A DNA stretch of 64,000 nucleotides from Rhizopus arrhizus (GCA_024220505.1 JAKZZE010000004.1:1550001-1614000); one strand, 5' to 3'; shown: positions 23,756-35,089, numbered from the stretch's first letter. Made by a program: numbers and translations. The notes: a model not told the origin generated them from the letters alone.

Positions 23756-26700
23756 ATGTCTATCAACTCTAATCTTTTGGCTTACAACGAAGAAACCCTT
23801 CTTTCTGAAAGTGACCCTGCTTTCATTGGTCCTAGACTTGAAAAGCCCTCCATGGTTAATGGGATCGAACTTCCTCTTACTGGATCTCCAAACTCTATTA
23901 CAGAAGATATAGAGATGGAAGAAGTTGAACCCAGGGCTATGGCCTCTCCACTCGCTGGTGTCAAGGGCAGTGGCGCAGCACCACCTTCTCAGGTCTCGGG
24001 TAGTCGTAATTTGACGGCTACCGTCCAGACTTTGACGAAACAGGTAGAACAAATTGCTGCGGCTATCACGGGTCAAGAGCTTACAGGAAAGCAACTTGCT
24101 AACCTTTCCCGCGAATATACGACCAAGTCTACCATCTTGGCCTCCTTGTTGGACTTGCAAGCAAAAATGGCTAATAACTTGACTATACAAACCAATGGCT
24201 CTGCCATTAACGGTTCTAACAGTCAACCTACAGTGGTTCCTCAAAACTTACCTTTGTTTCAGTACACTGGTAATGTAGAGAACTCAGCATTGCCCGTCTT
24301 TAAAGACATTGCTGACTGTATCCGACGTTTTGAGGATATCCTCTTTGCGTACCGCTTGGATGTACAGGTGCATTGGCAGCGCCTCATCCCTTTCTCACTT
24401 ACCCATACTCAACGTTCTTGGTATGATGAATTACGGGTAAAGAAGAATTTATCTTGGACCATATTCAAGGAACAATTAACCTTGAAATATGGCATCGAAT
24501 CCACTGAGGCCCAAGCCCACGCCTCAAGAGAGCTGTTAACCATCAGTATGCAGCCTGATGAGTCTGTGGAAAAATACACTGACCGCTTTTTGAAACTCAA
24601 GCGTGAAGCCACTCCCGTAGCTGATGATTTTTTGGCTATTTTGTTTGTGAACTCCCTCACTAGTAGCCTCCAAAATCATGTCAACATGGCCATCGTCAGT
24701 CTTGATCAGGAGGCAAGGAATGACATAAACCTCCTTTCTAGTATCGCAAGAAAGTTTCATACGAAACAACAGACCTTGCCCCATATGTCAACTAAAAAAT
24801 TCAATAACCAACCCTCTCAAGTCAACGGGTTGAACCCTCCCAGTGGTATTCATAAAAGAAACCACCGTACGGATGGAAGGACTTGTATCATCCATGGAAA
24901 GTGCAACCACACAACAGATCGTTGTAAAAAGGCTCAGGAACTCGGAATTGCTGGCAATATGAACAAAGAGACATCTAGCAAGCGTTGCTTTAAATGCAAC
25001 GCTCCTTTTACTAGGGAGCATTTAAATGTTTGCCCTAAAAGGAATCAACCTCTTTCTGCTGGTTCTGCCTCTTCCTCCTCCTCTACTGCACCTACCATAA
25101 CCAGGGCATTCCGCTCACTTCAGTTGACTGGCAGTGAAGATAAACCAATGGGTACAAAGGCTTCTAAATATAACCCTGCCAACCAACAAAGCCACGATGA
25201 AGAACAGGATATTGACGATGAAGCCGTCAAGGACATCCACTACTACTCATCATTATGTAAGTTGCAACCGTTTAATACAAAGCTTCACAGTTTTAATAAC
25301 AAACGTACTGATTCCTTTTTTGTACCCATCACTATAGAAAATGTCCGTACTTGGGCTTTGGTTGATACTGGGTGTAATACTTCTACGATCTCTCCTGACC
25401 TAGCAAAAATTATAAACGTTAGAACTTTTCCTGTTTCAGGAAAATTACAATTAGCTAGTTTGAATACCTTGGTACCTAGAACTGCTATTACAGATCAAAT
25501 AAAAGTATTTTATAACGGAATCAATGTCTTACATGAATTTGAAATTTTTAAGTTTGATAAGGATATACCTATTTGTATTGGTACAGATCTTATGCCTAAG
25601 TTAAACATTAACTTGACAGGTTTAGCTGTTACGTGGGATAGTCCTAATATCTCTACAATACCTGATCCAATAGACCCTTCACCTATCAAACCTAATAAGT
25701 CACCCGCTGGTACTCACCAACAGCGTGAACAACTTATGGACGCATTACAGCCATATTTGAGCGCCAATGCTAAGATCCCTAGCACGTCTGCATGTCCTCT
25801 ACCTGAAGCGATAGTTCGCTTGGAAACTGAACCAGGTAAAACCACTTATAGACGACAGTATCCTATTGCACTGTCAATCCAGCCTAAAGTACAAGAACAG
25901 GTTGATAAATGGTTAGCAGATGGTGTAATTGAAATAGCTCCTCCTAATACTGCATTTAACTCTCCTTTGTTGACTGTACGTAAAAAGGATGCTAATGGTA
26001 ATTATAGTGACGATGTACGGGTGTGTATAGACCCCAGACATATCAATGCAATACTCATAAAAGATCGTACCGACCGCTTTCAATTACCATTGATAGCTGA
26101 GTTGCATCAAAAAATGAGTGCTGCGACACTATTCACAGTACTTGACCTCAAACAAGCTTTTCATCGGTTACCTCTAGCTGATGAGCATAGAGCCCTTACA
26201 GCTTTTACATTTAACGGTCAACAATATCAATTCTGTAGAGCACCATTCGGTTTGACCCCTATACCAAATCATTTCCAACGTGTGCTAACTACCCTCTTAC
26301 ATGACTTGCCATACGTTACATGTTTCATTGATGATTTAACTATCGGTACTGGACCCGATATTGAGGAACATATCAAATGCGTAAATACTGTCATCGAACG
26401 ACTTACATCAGCTAAATTTATTCTTAACATTGATAAATGTCACTTTATGCAAACTTCGGTAAACATCCTAGGGTTCACTATTAGTCACAATAGTCTCTCA
26501 TTGGATAGCAGAAAGGTTGCAAATGCTTTAGCATGGCCAATACCAAAGACTGGAAAAGATATACAACGCTTTCTAGGCCTCGCTAATTATTTTCGAAGTC
26601 ATCTCCCAAATTTCTCTACCATGACCGCACCGTTAGATAAACTACGTAACGAAGGTTCATTGGAACACATTTGGACTGACAAATACCTACAGGCTTTTCG

Positions 26701-28621
26701 AAATATACAAACAGCCTTATCTAATGCTCCTGTTCTGTCTATACCTGACATGCGTCATGAATTACAGCTAGCTACAGATGCTAGCAACACAGGAATTGGC
26801 GGTGTACTTTATCAAATTATTGACGATAAAACTCGCTATATTGGATTCGCAGCAAGAGCACTGTCGAAGTCAGAAATGAACTACTCGACAACTAAACGAG
26901 AGCTGTTAGCCATCTGTTATCTTTTTGAAAGATTTCACAAGTGGTTGTATGGATCTCAATTCACGCTGTATACTGATCATAAAAGTTTGGTCTATCTTGG
27001 CACACAAAACATTCCTAATCCCATGATGCTGAATTGGTTCGAAACTATTTTCAACTATACATTCAAAGTAATCCATCGTCCAGGAATTGAAAATGTGTTG
27101 CCGGATTCACTTTCTCGTCTTTTTTCAGACGATACGGAAAAAAGACTGGGGGGAGATAATAATCCTCAGCAACTTTCCATAAAAAATAAAAATACAAAGT
27201 CACAGAGTAAACGTACTACAGACAACAGTACAAACATAAAACAAAGAGCTGTACAGCTAGTAGACTACATGACACCACCAGAAGAGGAACGTCATAACCT
27301 ATTATTAAAGGCACATCTACTTGGACACTTTGGGGCTGATGCTATTGTAAAGACAATCCACAATGATAATTTGCACTGGATTAATATTAAAAAAGATGCA
27401 TTGCAGCTAGTATCCAATTGTCCTGAATGTCAACAATTTAATATTGGCAAACACGGGTATCACCCTCCCCGTAGTATTCTACCAGATGGTCCTTTTGATC
27501 ACGTCTGTATTGACCTCGGTACCCTGAACATTACATCAACAGAAGGACATAATTTCATTTTAGTCCTAGTTGATCTCTTCACAAGATTTACAATTCTAAG
27601 ACCATTAATGGATAAAACTGCAGTATCCATAGCTAATGAACTTAGAGATATCTTTTGCACTTTTGGTTGGCCCAAAAAGCTTAGTTCAGATAACGGTACA
27701 GAATTCACTAATGAAATATTTAATTCATTAATGGAAACCTGTGGTATTGACCATAGACTTTCACTGCCTTATAACCCATTGGGAAATTCGACTAACGAAT
27801 CGTTTGTCGGAATAGCCAAACGAGCTCTTGTTAAAAGATTACAAGGCAAGAAAGACGAGTGGAATCTTTTCCTTCCTAGTATTCAATATGCTATGAATTG
27901 CAAATATTCTAGATTACACCATTCCAGACCATTTGTGCTTATGTATAATAGACAACCAAATGAATTCCAGGATTATTCCAATACACAATCCTCAATACCT
28001 AACTCTAGTCAGCAGTATGCTAAAGCACTAGAAAATAAATTAGACAATATGAACAACATAGTAATCCCTGCTATACGTAACCGTATTATGACTACTCAAA
28101 GAACTGACAACGAGTATTTTACAAAGAAACACCGCATTGTACATCAACAATTTCCTAATAATAGCGAAGTTATGATAAAAAATGTGAATAGAAATAGTAA
28201 AACTGACCCAAGGTACGAGGGCCCCTTTGTCGTACATGGAGTCACAAAAAATGGTAGCTACATTTTGACGGATAAAACAGGTACACTATTATCGCGCGAC
28301 GTACCTACCTCGCACATCAAACTCATCTCTACAGACAACGTTGTTAATAATCGCGCTGACCAACAACAGTACGATGTGCAGGCAATTATCCAACATAAAG
28401 GAAATAACACTAGTAATTATAAATACCTAGTAAGATGGAAAGGTTATCCTCCAGAATATGATACCTGGGAACCTGCCTCAAGTTTTGATGACATGAGTAT
28501 GATAGAACAGTACTGGGCAAGACGTAACGTCAATAATAACATTGGCAAACGTAAACGCTCATCTCATACCAATGTTCCAACCAAGACTAATAATTTTAAC
28601 AAACGAAACAAGACAAAGTAA
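23756..28621 (+). CDS. Gypsy-3 Gag-Pol polyprotein with chromodomain
   Basis: 1,621 codons from the first ATG after the LTR (MSINSNLLAYNEE). An in-frame extension reaches back into the LTR but lacks an ATG. Gag carries CIIHGKCNHTTDRC (about 378) and CFKCNAPFTREHLNVC (about 411). Protease LVDTGCNTS (about 537). Reverse transcriptase TVLDLKQAFHRL and CFIDDLTIG (about 857; FIDD instead of the commoner FVDD or YVDD). RNase H LATDASNTG (about 1006). Integrase HHCC, IDLGTLN, SDNGTEF (about 1311), and the E in the STNESFVG block. Chromodomain YLVRWKGYPPEYDTWEPAS (about 1540-1580). Basic tail. All enzyme motifs are intact, in line with identical LTRs. Confidence 0.95.
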   Translation: MSINSNLLAYNEETLLSESDPAFIGPRLEKPSMVNGIELPLTGSPNSITEDIEMEEVEPRAMASPLAGVKGSGAAPPSQVSGSRNLTATVQTLTKQVEQIAAAITGQELTGKQLANLSREYTTKSTILASLLDLQAKMANNLTIQTNGSAINGSNSQPTVVPQNLPLFQYTGNVENSALPVFKDIADCIRRFEDILFAYRLDVQVHWQRLIPFSLTHTQRSWYDELRVKKNLSWTIFKEQLTLKYGIESTEAQAHASRELLTISMQPDESVEKYTDRFLKLKREATPVADDFLAILFVNSLTSSLQNHVNMAIVSLDQEARNDINLLSSIARKFHTKQQTLPHMSTKKFNNQPSQVNGLNPPSGIHKRNHRTDGRTCIIHGKCNHTTDRCKKAQELGIAGNMNKETSSKRCFKCNAPFTREHLNVCPKRNQPLSAGSASSSSSTAPTITRAFRSLQLTGSEDKPMGTKASKYNPANQQSHDEEQDIDDEAVKDIHYYSSLCKLQPFNTKLHSFNNKRTDSFFVPITIENVRTWALVDTGCNTSTISPDLAKIINVRTFPVSGKLQLASLNTLVPRTAITDQIKVFYNGINVLHEFEIFKFDKDIPICIGTDLMPKLNINLTGLAVTWDSPNISTIPDPIDPSPIKPNKSPAGTHQQREQLMDALQPYLSANAKIPSTSACPLPEAIVRLETEPGKTTYRRQYPIALSIQPKVQEQVDKWLADGVIEIAPPNTAFNSPLLTVRKKDANGNYSDDVRVCIDPRHINAILIKDRTDRFQLPLIAELHQKMSAATLFTVLDLKQAFHRLPLADEHRALTAFTFNGQQYQFCRAPFGLTPIPNHFQRVLTTLLHDLPYVTCFIDDLTIGTGPDIEEHIKCVNTVIERLTSAKFILNIDKCHFMQTSVNILGFTISHNSLSLDSRKVANALAWPIPKTGKDIQRFLGLANYFRSHLPNFSTMTAPLDKLRNEGSLEHIWTDKYLQAFRNIQTALSNAPVLSIPDMRHELQLATDASNTGIGGVLYQIIDDKTRYIGFAARALSKSEMNYSTTKRELLAICYLFERFHKWLYGSQFTLYTDHKSLVYLGTQNIPNPMMLNWFETIFNYTFKVIHRPGIENVLPDSLSRLFSDDTEKRLGGDNNPQQLSIKNKNTKSQSKRTTDNSTNIKQRAVQLVDYMTPPEEERHNLLLKAHLLGHFGADAIVKTIHNDNLHWINIKKDALQLVSNCPECQQFNIGKHGYHPPRSILPDGPFDHVCIDLGTLNITSTEGHNFILVLVDLFTRFTILRPLMDKTAVSIANELRDIFCTFGWPKKLSSDNGTEFTNEIFNSLMETCGIDHRLSLPYNPLGNSTNESFVGIAKRALVKRLQGKKDEWNLFLPSIQYAMNCKYSRLHHSRPFVLMYNRQPNEFQDYSNTQSSIPNSSQQYAKALENKLDNMNNIVIPAIRNRIMTTQRTDNEYFTKKHRIVHQQFPNNSEVMIKNVNRNSKTDPRYEGPFVVHGVTKNGSYILTDKTGTLLSRDVPTSHIKLISTDNVVNNRADQQQYDVQAIIQHKGNNTSNYKYLVRWKGYPPEYDTWEPASSFDDMSMIEQYWARRNVNNNIGKRKRSSHTNVPTKTNNFNKRNKTK

Positions 28622-28827
28622 CGAGCTGAATATGATCTTTTCCCATTACTTTTTTCCTCAAGAGGTTTTTTGGGTTTTTATCGATTATATACCAGAAGAG
28701 CATACTCTCTCTTTCCTCTACACTTACGTCTTTAATATAAACAGCCTACGCAATCATATTGGATATGATCCCTGTACTCTTCGTTATTCATGATGCTCAT
28801 CGGTTGTTCCAACCTGGAAGGGGGCAA

Positions 28828-29232
28828 TGATGTATCCATCATTCATAACTCGATATGAAAACAGTATTAATAAGCTACATGTAAAATATATCCAATAGAT
28901 AGGCTACAGGTTAATTCGGATAATCTTCATTAAGGATAAGATGCTGCGTAATTGCACGGTTAAATTATATTAAATCCAGGAACTAAATCACAGTCAATCA
29001 TATACGAGTATTCTATGGATAAATGCTTATGATGACAAAGATAACAATGGAAGAACACGTAACCATTATCTATTTGTCATCAGTTATATCATACTCATTA
29101 ATTATTAATCCATAACATGAAATATTATCCGTGTATGAAAAGTATAAATAGAGTATCATTTTCTTATTAAATAAAGCAATCTCTTTATCGAGTCTCGCCC
29201 TCTCTTGTTCCTTTCTATTCTTGGATAAATCA
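28828..29232 (+). repeat. 3' LTR of Gypsy-3
   Basis: 405 bp, same as the 5' LTR by eye; followed by AACGC. Confidence 0.96.
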
Positions 29233-29464
29233 AACGCGAAGTTTAACGAAACTCCACGGAATTTTATTGCTCTTTTAAACGATTTTCGATGCAGTTCAGT
29301 AATCGTTAAATAACTTTTACGCAAGCAAGAGGATGTCATTTAGTGTTCTTTTACCAAAGCATTTTTTACGTTTCAATTAATACTAGTCAACGTTTGAGCA
29401 ACGAATGATACGTTTTAAAACATTACTTTATATGTCTTTTTGTTCTTTTATCGACCGCTCATAT

Positions 29465-29640
29465 TGCCTTATATACTTCTTCATCGAACACTCATATTGC
29501 CTTATATACTTCTTTATTGACCACCCATATTGCCTTATATATTTCTTTATGAACCACTCATATTGCTTTATATACTTCTTTATTGTCCACTTATATAGCT
29601 TATATACTTCTTTATTCACCATTCATATTGCAATAAATAT
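29465..29640 (+). repeat. 33-bp tandem repeat, about five units
   Basis: Unit consensus CATATTGCCTTATATACTTC plus TTTATTGACCACT, repeated with small changes. It lies where elements A and B have imperfect TTATTGGCTTATTGCC-type repeats. The unit length is a multiple of three, so it stays open as a repetitive frame, but it looks like simple repeat DNA. Confidence 0.8.
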
Positions 29641-29768
29641 TGCTTTATATATACAAAAAAATAGGGATTTTGTTTATAAAAAATAGCTTTATTTTTATTT
29701 GAATAAAATAATAATAACAAAATATGATATTTCTTTGCTTGTAGCGTTTTAAAAGTATACTTGACTTA

Positions 29769-30390
29769 CCTAATGTCACCAGAATAGCAGCATCTAATCT
29801 AAAAATACATCAACTAGTCTCGTGGAACTCAAAAAGTTCTCAAAAGAAAAAAAAAAAAAAAAAAAAGCCAAGCTCAAGGATTCAGAGACACAAGGATTCA
29901 AGAATTCAAGGACTTGGGCACTCAAAGCAAAAGAAAAGACAACAGTACTTAAGAACCAAAGCAAAGACAGAAAAGAGATAGAAGAGGCCAAAGCAAAGCA
30001 GCATTCGTCTATAACATTTATTAGCTATCGTGTATATGTAGTAAAAGTAATAGTACCTTTCTTCAGATAGACCATGGGAAGAAAACTAGCTAAGTGTATA
30101 CTCACAAGTAAAAAAAGCAGCACGCATCTATAATAATTATTAGCTATTGAGTGTATGTAGTAAAAGTAATAGTACCTTGCTTTAGATGGACCATGAAAAA
30201 AAAAAGAAAGAAAAAAAAAAGACACCAGTCAAGCTTATACCAACAAATAAAAGAAGAAGCAATGATAATCCTGGGAAAGAGACTTTATAAAGACCATTTA
30301 AACCATAAAGAAAGCAGCCGATACATTTTTACTATAGTAAAAGCACCATTAGAATAGGAATAGAATACATATGTAATATTAAGAACTTAC
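29769..30390 (-). ncRNA. possible spliced antisense RNA of element Y
   Basis: Minus-strand donors at 30390 (GTAAG), 30175 and 30056 (both GTACTATTAC) and 29769 (GTAAG). The introns after 30175 and 30056 are about 48 nt, contain TAGCTAATAA like a branch point, and end TTATAG. They form an 88-bp direct repeat spaced 119 bp apart. Exons end ...ATGGTCCATCTAAAGCAAG and ...ATGGTCTATCTGAAGAAAG. Stops occur in all exon frames. The layout matches elements A and B. Confidence 0.4.
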
Positions 30391-30854
30391 CTTTTATAAA
30401 AAAAGAGAAGAAAAAAAAAAGAAAAAAAAAAACAGAAGTGTGTTTTTTGTAGCCTTATTTTACTAATGTTACACTTATTCAATGTCTATCCATATTAGAA
30501 ATCAAAAACTGTTGCTTTTCATATAGTTTACATTTAATGGTATCCCAAAAGGTAACTGATACATTGCTTGAATAAGGTTTATTACTTGAATGCAATATGT
30601 TTAGCATGAAGGGTATTATTTGATTTTATTTTTTACTTGAAATAAAAAAAAAAGTCGGTATCTTAACAAATTATAGCAGTAAAACAATATCTTTTTTTTT
30701 TCTCCCTTGTTTTGTTTCATGGAATATACTAGATGTCAAAGGTACAAAAGATAAAAAAGAATGCTCAAGTATTGATCATATGTAAGTTTATAAAAAAAAA
30801 GTAACAACCAAGTCTAATGTCAGTTTCTTTTTTTTTTTTTTTTTTTTTTTTTTA

Positions 30855-30872
30855 CATTAGGAATTCCTAATG
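30855..30872. repeat. 18-bp perfect palindrome
   Basis: CATTAGGAATTCCTAATG reads the same on both strands. It directly follows a long T run. Confidence 0.9.
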
Positions 30873-31020
30873 GGACACATTCGGATGATGAACATGAGCC
30901 TCATGAGCAAAGTTGTTCTTCCCAACATGATAAAACCATAAGAATACCAAACTTATATTACTGCTTGCTGCTGAAAAACTCTTTTTAGTTAAGGAAGTTG
31001 GCAATGTTAACATCTCTAAT

Positions 31021-31051
31021 GGCTGATGGCTAATGGCTAATGGCTAATGGC
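31021..31051. repeat. TAATGGC microsatellite
   Basis: Three tandem TAATGGC units after a GGCTGATGGC variant. Confidence 0.85.
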
Positions 31052-31897
31052 AAATTACACCTATGTGCAAACATAAAGTAAGTAATGAACTAGTATAAGC
31101 TTAAAAACATATATTCTTTTATATTATTTGTCATAAAAAATAATAAAACAATCTATTTACTTGAAAACAAAAAAAATTGTGCTTGTATTTGTTAATTATA
31201 ACTGCCTTGCAACAAAATGTGAGCAGAGCTTCTTTATTTTTTTATTCTTTTTAGAATACACATGTATTCTTTTGTTATAATGCAAGAACATTTGCATTTC
31301 TATAAAGTATATTTGCTGTTAAATTATTGTTTTCATTTGAATAAGGAACCTTTTATTGCTATATTCTTTTTTTTTTTTACTCAGTCTTTTCTTTAACTTT
31401 GTCTTTTTTTTATTTTTTTTTACTTTTAATTTTTCAGCTTCTTTTTTTTTCCCAAACGCAACTATCTTGTTACGTTCTGTTACACGTTTCTAATGAGCTA
31501 AGCTAAAAAGCACAGACTGCCTTCCTAATATGTATTCTTCTGATCAAAATAATCACATTGTGCTTTTGTTTTCCGCATTTTGTCCTCAAAAATAAAAAAA
31601 AAGAAAATATCGGTCTTTAAACAATGGAGAGAAATACGCTTTCCAAAAAAAGATCATTTGTAAAAAAAGACATTTTTTTAAAAATGTGAATAACTCCATG
31701 AATATTTACCCTACAAATAAAATAATAACATCGTTAAATTTCTTTATTTTTTTCGCATCTAAATCTTTTTTCAAAATTCGAAAATGATCAATACAGCAAG
31801 ATTTAATTTTTTTCAGGAAAAAAAATAACAATCCGTTACCCAAAAGAAGAGCAATCTTGCGCAATCCGGTACCTAATGGGAACGATTATTTGCAGTG

Positions 31898-32695
31898 TGG
31901 CCACACAAATCGAGTTTACAATCATAATCACCTCGGAGAGTGTCAAGAGTGATAATGTACTAAGGGAGAAGATATACTTTTTTGAAGGACTTGATTAAGA
32001 CGGTAAAAGATATATCAACTAAGTTGCCTATTTGATTTTCTATTAATTCACTTCAATTCGAACGAGAACCTAGGCCGACTGAAAAAACCTACTTCGAGCA
32101 ATTGGTACCAGAATAATAAGAGAACCACCAAATAGATAAAGGCAAGTGTACGTTATAAGAGAGTGAGTGAATAAACAAAGGTTTTAGAGAGAACTTTGAT
32201 TATTCCCAAAAGAAAAAATAAAATAAAAAATAGGTCGATTTTTCGATATCTTTATTTCATAACAAATTATTAGTCTTTATATACTTTTGCAAGCGCATAA
32301 AGTATTAACAGAGGATGAGTAAAAAAAAAATAAAAACATGTCAGAACATTGACGAGGGTAACCGAGGATAAGAAAGGAAAATAAAAAAAACATCAGACAA
32401 GAGAAACATCCAACGGAAGAAAGTAAAGGAACAAAAATATGATCTGAGCAAATGTCATCGGAAGAAGCACACAATACATCGAACCACCCAGCTAAACCTA
32501 GAACCTAACCGACAAAAAGGAAAGTGCACCCCAACTGTATATGGCCATCAATTCACTTGAGCTCCGCCAGCAAGTTGCAGGTCACCTGATCAACTCCGGG
32601 GTTCTCCTTCAGCTGGTGTCAACCATAGCCGCTTCCCACTATAAACTTCTCAGCCAATCATATTTCCCAAAGAGCTTCGCTTAAACATGTCCCCG
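31898..32695. other. spacer between elements Y and B
   Basis: About 0.8 kb that shares nothing I recognise with the other elements. The last 200 bp (from about 32500) are noticeably richer in GC (GAGCTCCGCCAGCAAGTTGC and neighbours) than the surroundings. No frame of useful length. It may be original host DNA upstream of the tRNA-Tyr locus, or part of an older insertion. Confidence 0.4.
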
Positions 32696-33281
32696 CACTG
32701 CACATAATTGTTATTTACAAAGTATGATAGCCCTCAGATATACCTCAGTTAATCGGGATTTATCATATTTAATGCAGCGTTATTGCAGTATGCCAAGTTG
32801 AACCAGTTTACGTTGAATGTTAACTATTTCAGTGCGATAACCAAGTATCACTGTTTGGCAACGCGCCGCTTCATTATTCTTTTAACGATGAAACACAAGC
32901 ATGATGCCTTTCTATTGGACCTTACATGCTTGCGTTTCTCTTTAATACCACTTCTTTATTGGCTTGTTACCTTTTCCTAATGCTTCCTTATTCGTCTGTT
33001 GCTCTTTAACAATGCTTCCTTATTGGCTTATTATGGCTATATTTAGCTTTGGATGATTTATATTGGGAAATAAAATAGGCTTAAAACACGGTATTATTGG
33101 TCAAAAATGTAGTTTTATTCATTTATTTTTGGGCTTTATTGCCATATTGATTATATATTATTGGTTCATTCCAGTATTACAAAAGGGTAGGGGAAGGAGG
33201 GAAAGCGAGCAGGGGATCCATGGAAACGATTAAATATAAAAATTTAAACGGTAGATGCAAAAAAAAAGGAAAATACACTTA

Positions 33282-33760
33282 CCTTGACCATAGAAGCAGC
33301 AAACAAAAGAGCGTAGTAAATAAAACCCATAAAGAAAAGCGCGCCAGTAGTAAAAAGGATCCAAAGCTATAGGAGGTTATAGACAACATGGAACAACAGA
33401 AGCCAAAGCATCTAAAATTGTATAAAATAAAATATTAATAAAAGTAAACCATGATATACTTGATTTATTTACCTTAAAGCTCTTTTACTAACAAAACAGG
33501 ATGCCAAGACATCCATAAAGCTTCAGCCACGAACTAAAGGAATCTAATTTTACTTTTAATAAAGATTACTGAAAGATATGAATGTATTTACCTTTTGAGC
33601 AGATATACAAACTAAAGGAACTACAGCAGCCATGGATACATGTATGAATGTCTACTACAGCATGTTAGAACTAAAGTTTTCTTTTTTTCTTTTTCTTTTT
33701 CTTTTTTTTTTTTTACTTACCTTGCGATAACCGGAGCGATGTTGAAAAAGGAAATTGCTG
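33282..33760 (-). ncRNA. possible spliced antisense RNA of element B
   Basis: Minus-strand donors at 33720 (GTAAG), 33591 (GTAAAT), 33472 (GTAAAT) and 33282 (GTAAG). The introns after 33591 and 33472 are about 50-65 nt and end AAAATTAG and CAATTTTAG. If spliced, the last two exons would give an open hydrophobic stretch starting MDVLASCFVSKRALR, but the matching exon of element A has stops. It points away from the gene at 33928, so both could share a promoter near 33760-33900. Confidence 0.4.
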
Positions 33761-35089
33761 AACAGAAAGAAAAAAAAGGAACAAAATTTCGAAAAGGAAA
33801 TCTTTTTATATATTTTTTTTTTGCTATACTAAGACTGAGTTTCATTGTAAACTCGATGATATTTAAGAAAGATTCAATTTTGATGCCAAGCTCACTTATC
33901 TTTATTTCAAATTACCCTTATAACAATATGTCTGATCGTGGTATTCAATTCAACCCTGCTCCTGCCAATGCTCGTGGCTCTAACTTTGTTGGGCAACCAA
34001 TCGCTGTTCCTTCTCGTGATGTTGCTCCTGAGCTTGCTTCAAGCGATGCCATTCCTGATAGCTTTGCCTATCCTAGGCCTGGCTTTCCTCCCATGACTCA
34101 TGTTCAGAAGCGAATGCGTGAAGCCGAAGACATGGAGACTGATGAAGTATCTCTTTCTTTTTCCATTTATATGGAGCTAAGAAAAGAAAATGATGGTTTG
34201 AAAGAGATGCTTCGAAAAGAGCAAGAGGAAAAGCGGGCCTTGAAAGTAGCATACAGCAAGCTCAAAGAAGCATACGATGAGCTTGAAGCAGAATCAGGCA
34301 AAGGCGCAAAGCCGATTGCTACTGCTGTCAAAGTAAGAACATTAAAATTCAATTTTAAACAAATATACTAATCGCTTTTCTCTGAAATATAGGATGCTGT
34401 GAGAAATCACTACAACAACCTACCCCAGACATCTCAATATGTTCTTGAAAAGCCTCTGAAGTCTGCTGAAAATCAAAGAGTATTTAAATTACTGCAGGAT
34501 TATGTGAATAGCCATTATTCATTTAAAAATACCAACAACCGCGATTTGCGCAAGTACCTCGAGCGCCAATATTATACAAAGAAGGCGGGAATATCCACGG
34601 GTGAGGAGGAAGATCCAGTTGAAGAATTCATAAGAAAACGAAAAGCAGCAAAAGTCACCCGTAGAAGCGCTGTAAGTGCCACATAAAATATTGTAATCGC
34701 ATAACTAACTTTGTTTTTTAGAAAACAAGAGCTCGTAAGGCTATATACGAGCAGTACAAGGATCAAGGCGTTTACGAAAGTTATCCAAACTGTGAGTATT
34801 TGCTTCAACAGCAATACATGTCTGAAGAAGAAGACATGTACAACAATGATACAATCGACAAGGTGGAGGAAATTCTTCTGGAGCAAAATCCAGATAGAAT
34901 AACTTCTTTTACTGAAAAGGAACGCATGTCTGTCTTGTGTAAGGAAACAGTTGATTATTTTGAAGTTCGCGTACCAAAGTACAGATCACCTGCAGTAAGT
35001 CTGATTAATATCTCTTTAAGCGTAATCAACTAATTATCCAATATTCAGTGTACCGAATTTTTTAAGCTGTTGGATGATCAGATAGCAAG

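Larger units (their letters stand above)
23300..29232 (+). mobile_element. Gypsy-3: complete Ty3/gypsy chromovirus, TSD AACGC
   Basis: LTRs of 405 bp at 23300-23704 and 28828-29232 look identical. AACGC flanks the element (23295-23299 and 29233-29237). The purine tract GGAAGGGGGCAA precedes the 3' LTR. One uninterrupted gag-pol frame. As in Gypsy-1, the 5' LTR is followed by a T run and GACGAATTCT rather than a TGG primer site. Likely young. Confidence 0.95.
23240..31897 (+). mobile_element. element Y: CACTG-TIR unit (about 2.7 kb plus Gypsy-3)
   Basis: Starts CACTGCAAATAATTG and ends CGATTATTTGCAGTG, inverted repeats that match at 14 of 15 positions. The left side abuts GGCC after element A; the right side continues TGGCCACA, so GGCC recurs one base further out. 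Without Gypsy-3 it is about 2.7 kb. It has the same order of parts as A and B: a region of repeated CTTATATACTTCTTTATT words, then minus-strand splice-like sites (29769-30390). The protein gene was not found. It is the most diverged member here. Confidence 0.6.
30391..31897. other. 3' part of element Y, no gene seen
   Basis: AT-rich DNA with a T run of about 30 (near 30825-30854), a perfect palindrome (30855-30872) and a short (TAATGGC)n stretch. An ATG in the context TTCAATGTCTATCC near 30480 resembles the gene start position of element B, but no homologous frame follows. Confidence 0.5.

Noticed and set aside
29465..29640. 33-bp repeats as a CRISPR array or as a repetitive membrane protein
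   Set aside because: The repeats are directly tandem with no unique spacers, and this is eukaryotic DNA. The open frame exists only because the unit is a multiple of three.
23240..31902. A clean GGCC target duplication around element Y
   Set aside because: The right flank is TGGCC, so one extra T intervenes. Without other copies the duplication cannot be claimed.
32783..32980. Plus-strand 65-codon frame at the left of element B
   Set aside because: The homologous stretch of element A is not open in the same frame, so it looks noncoding.
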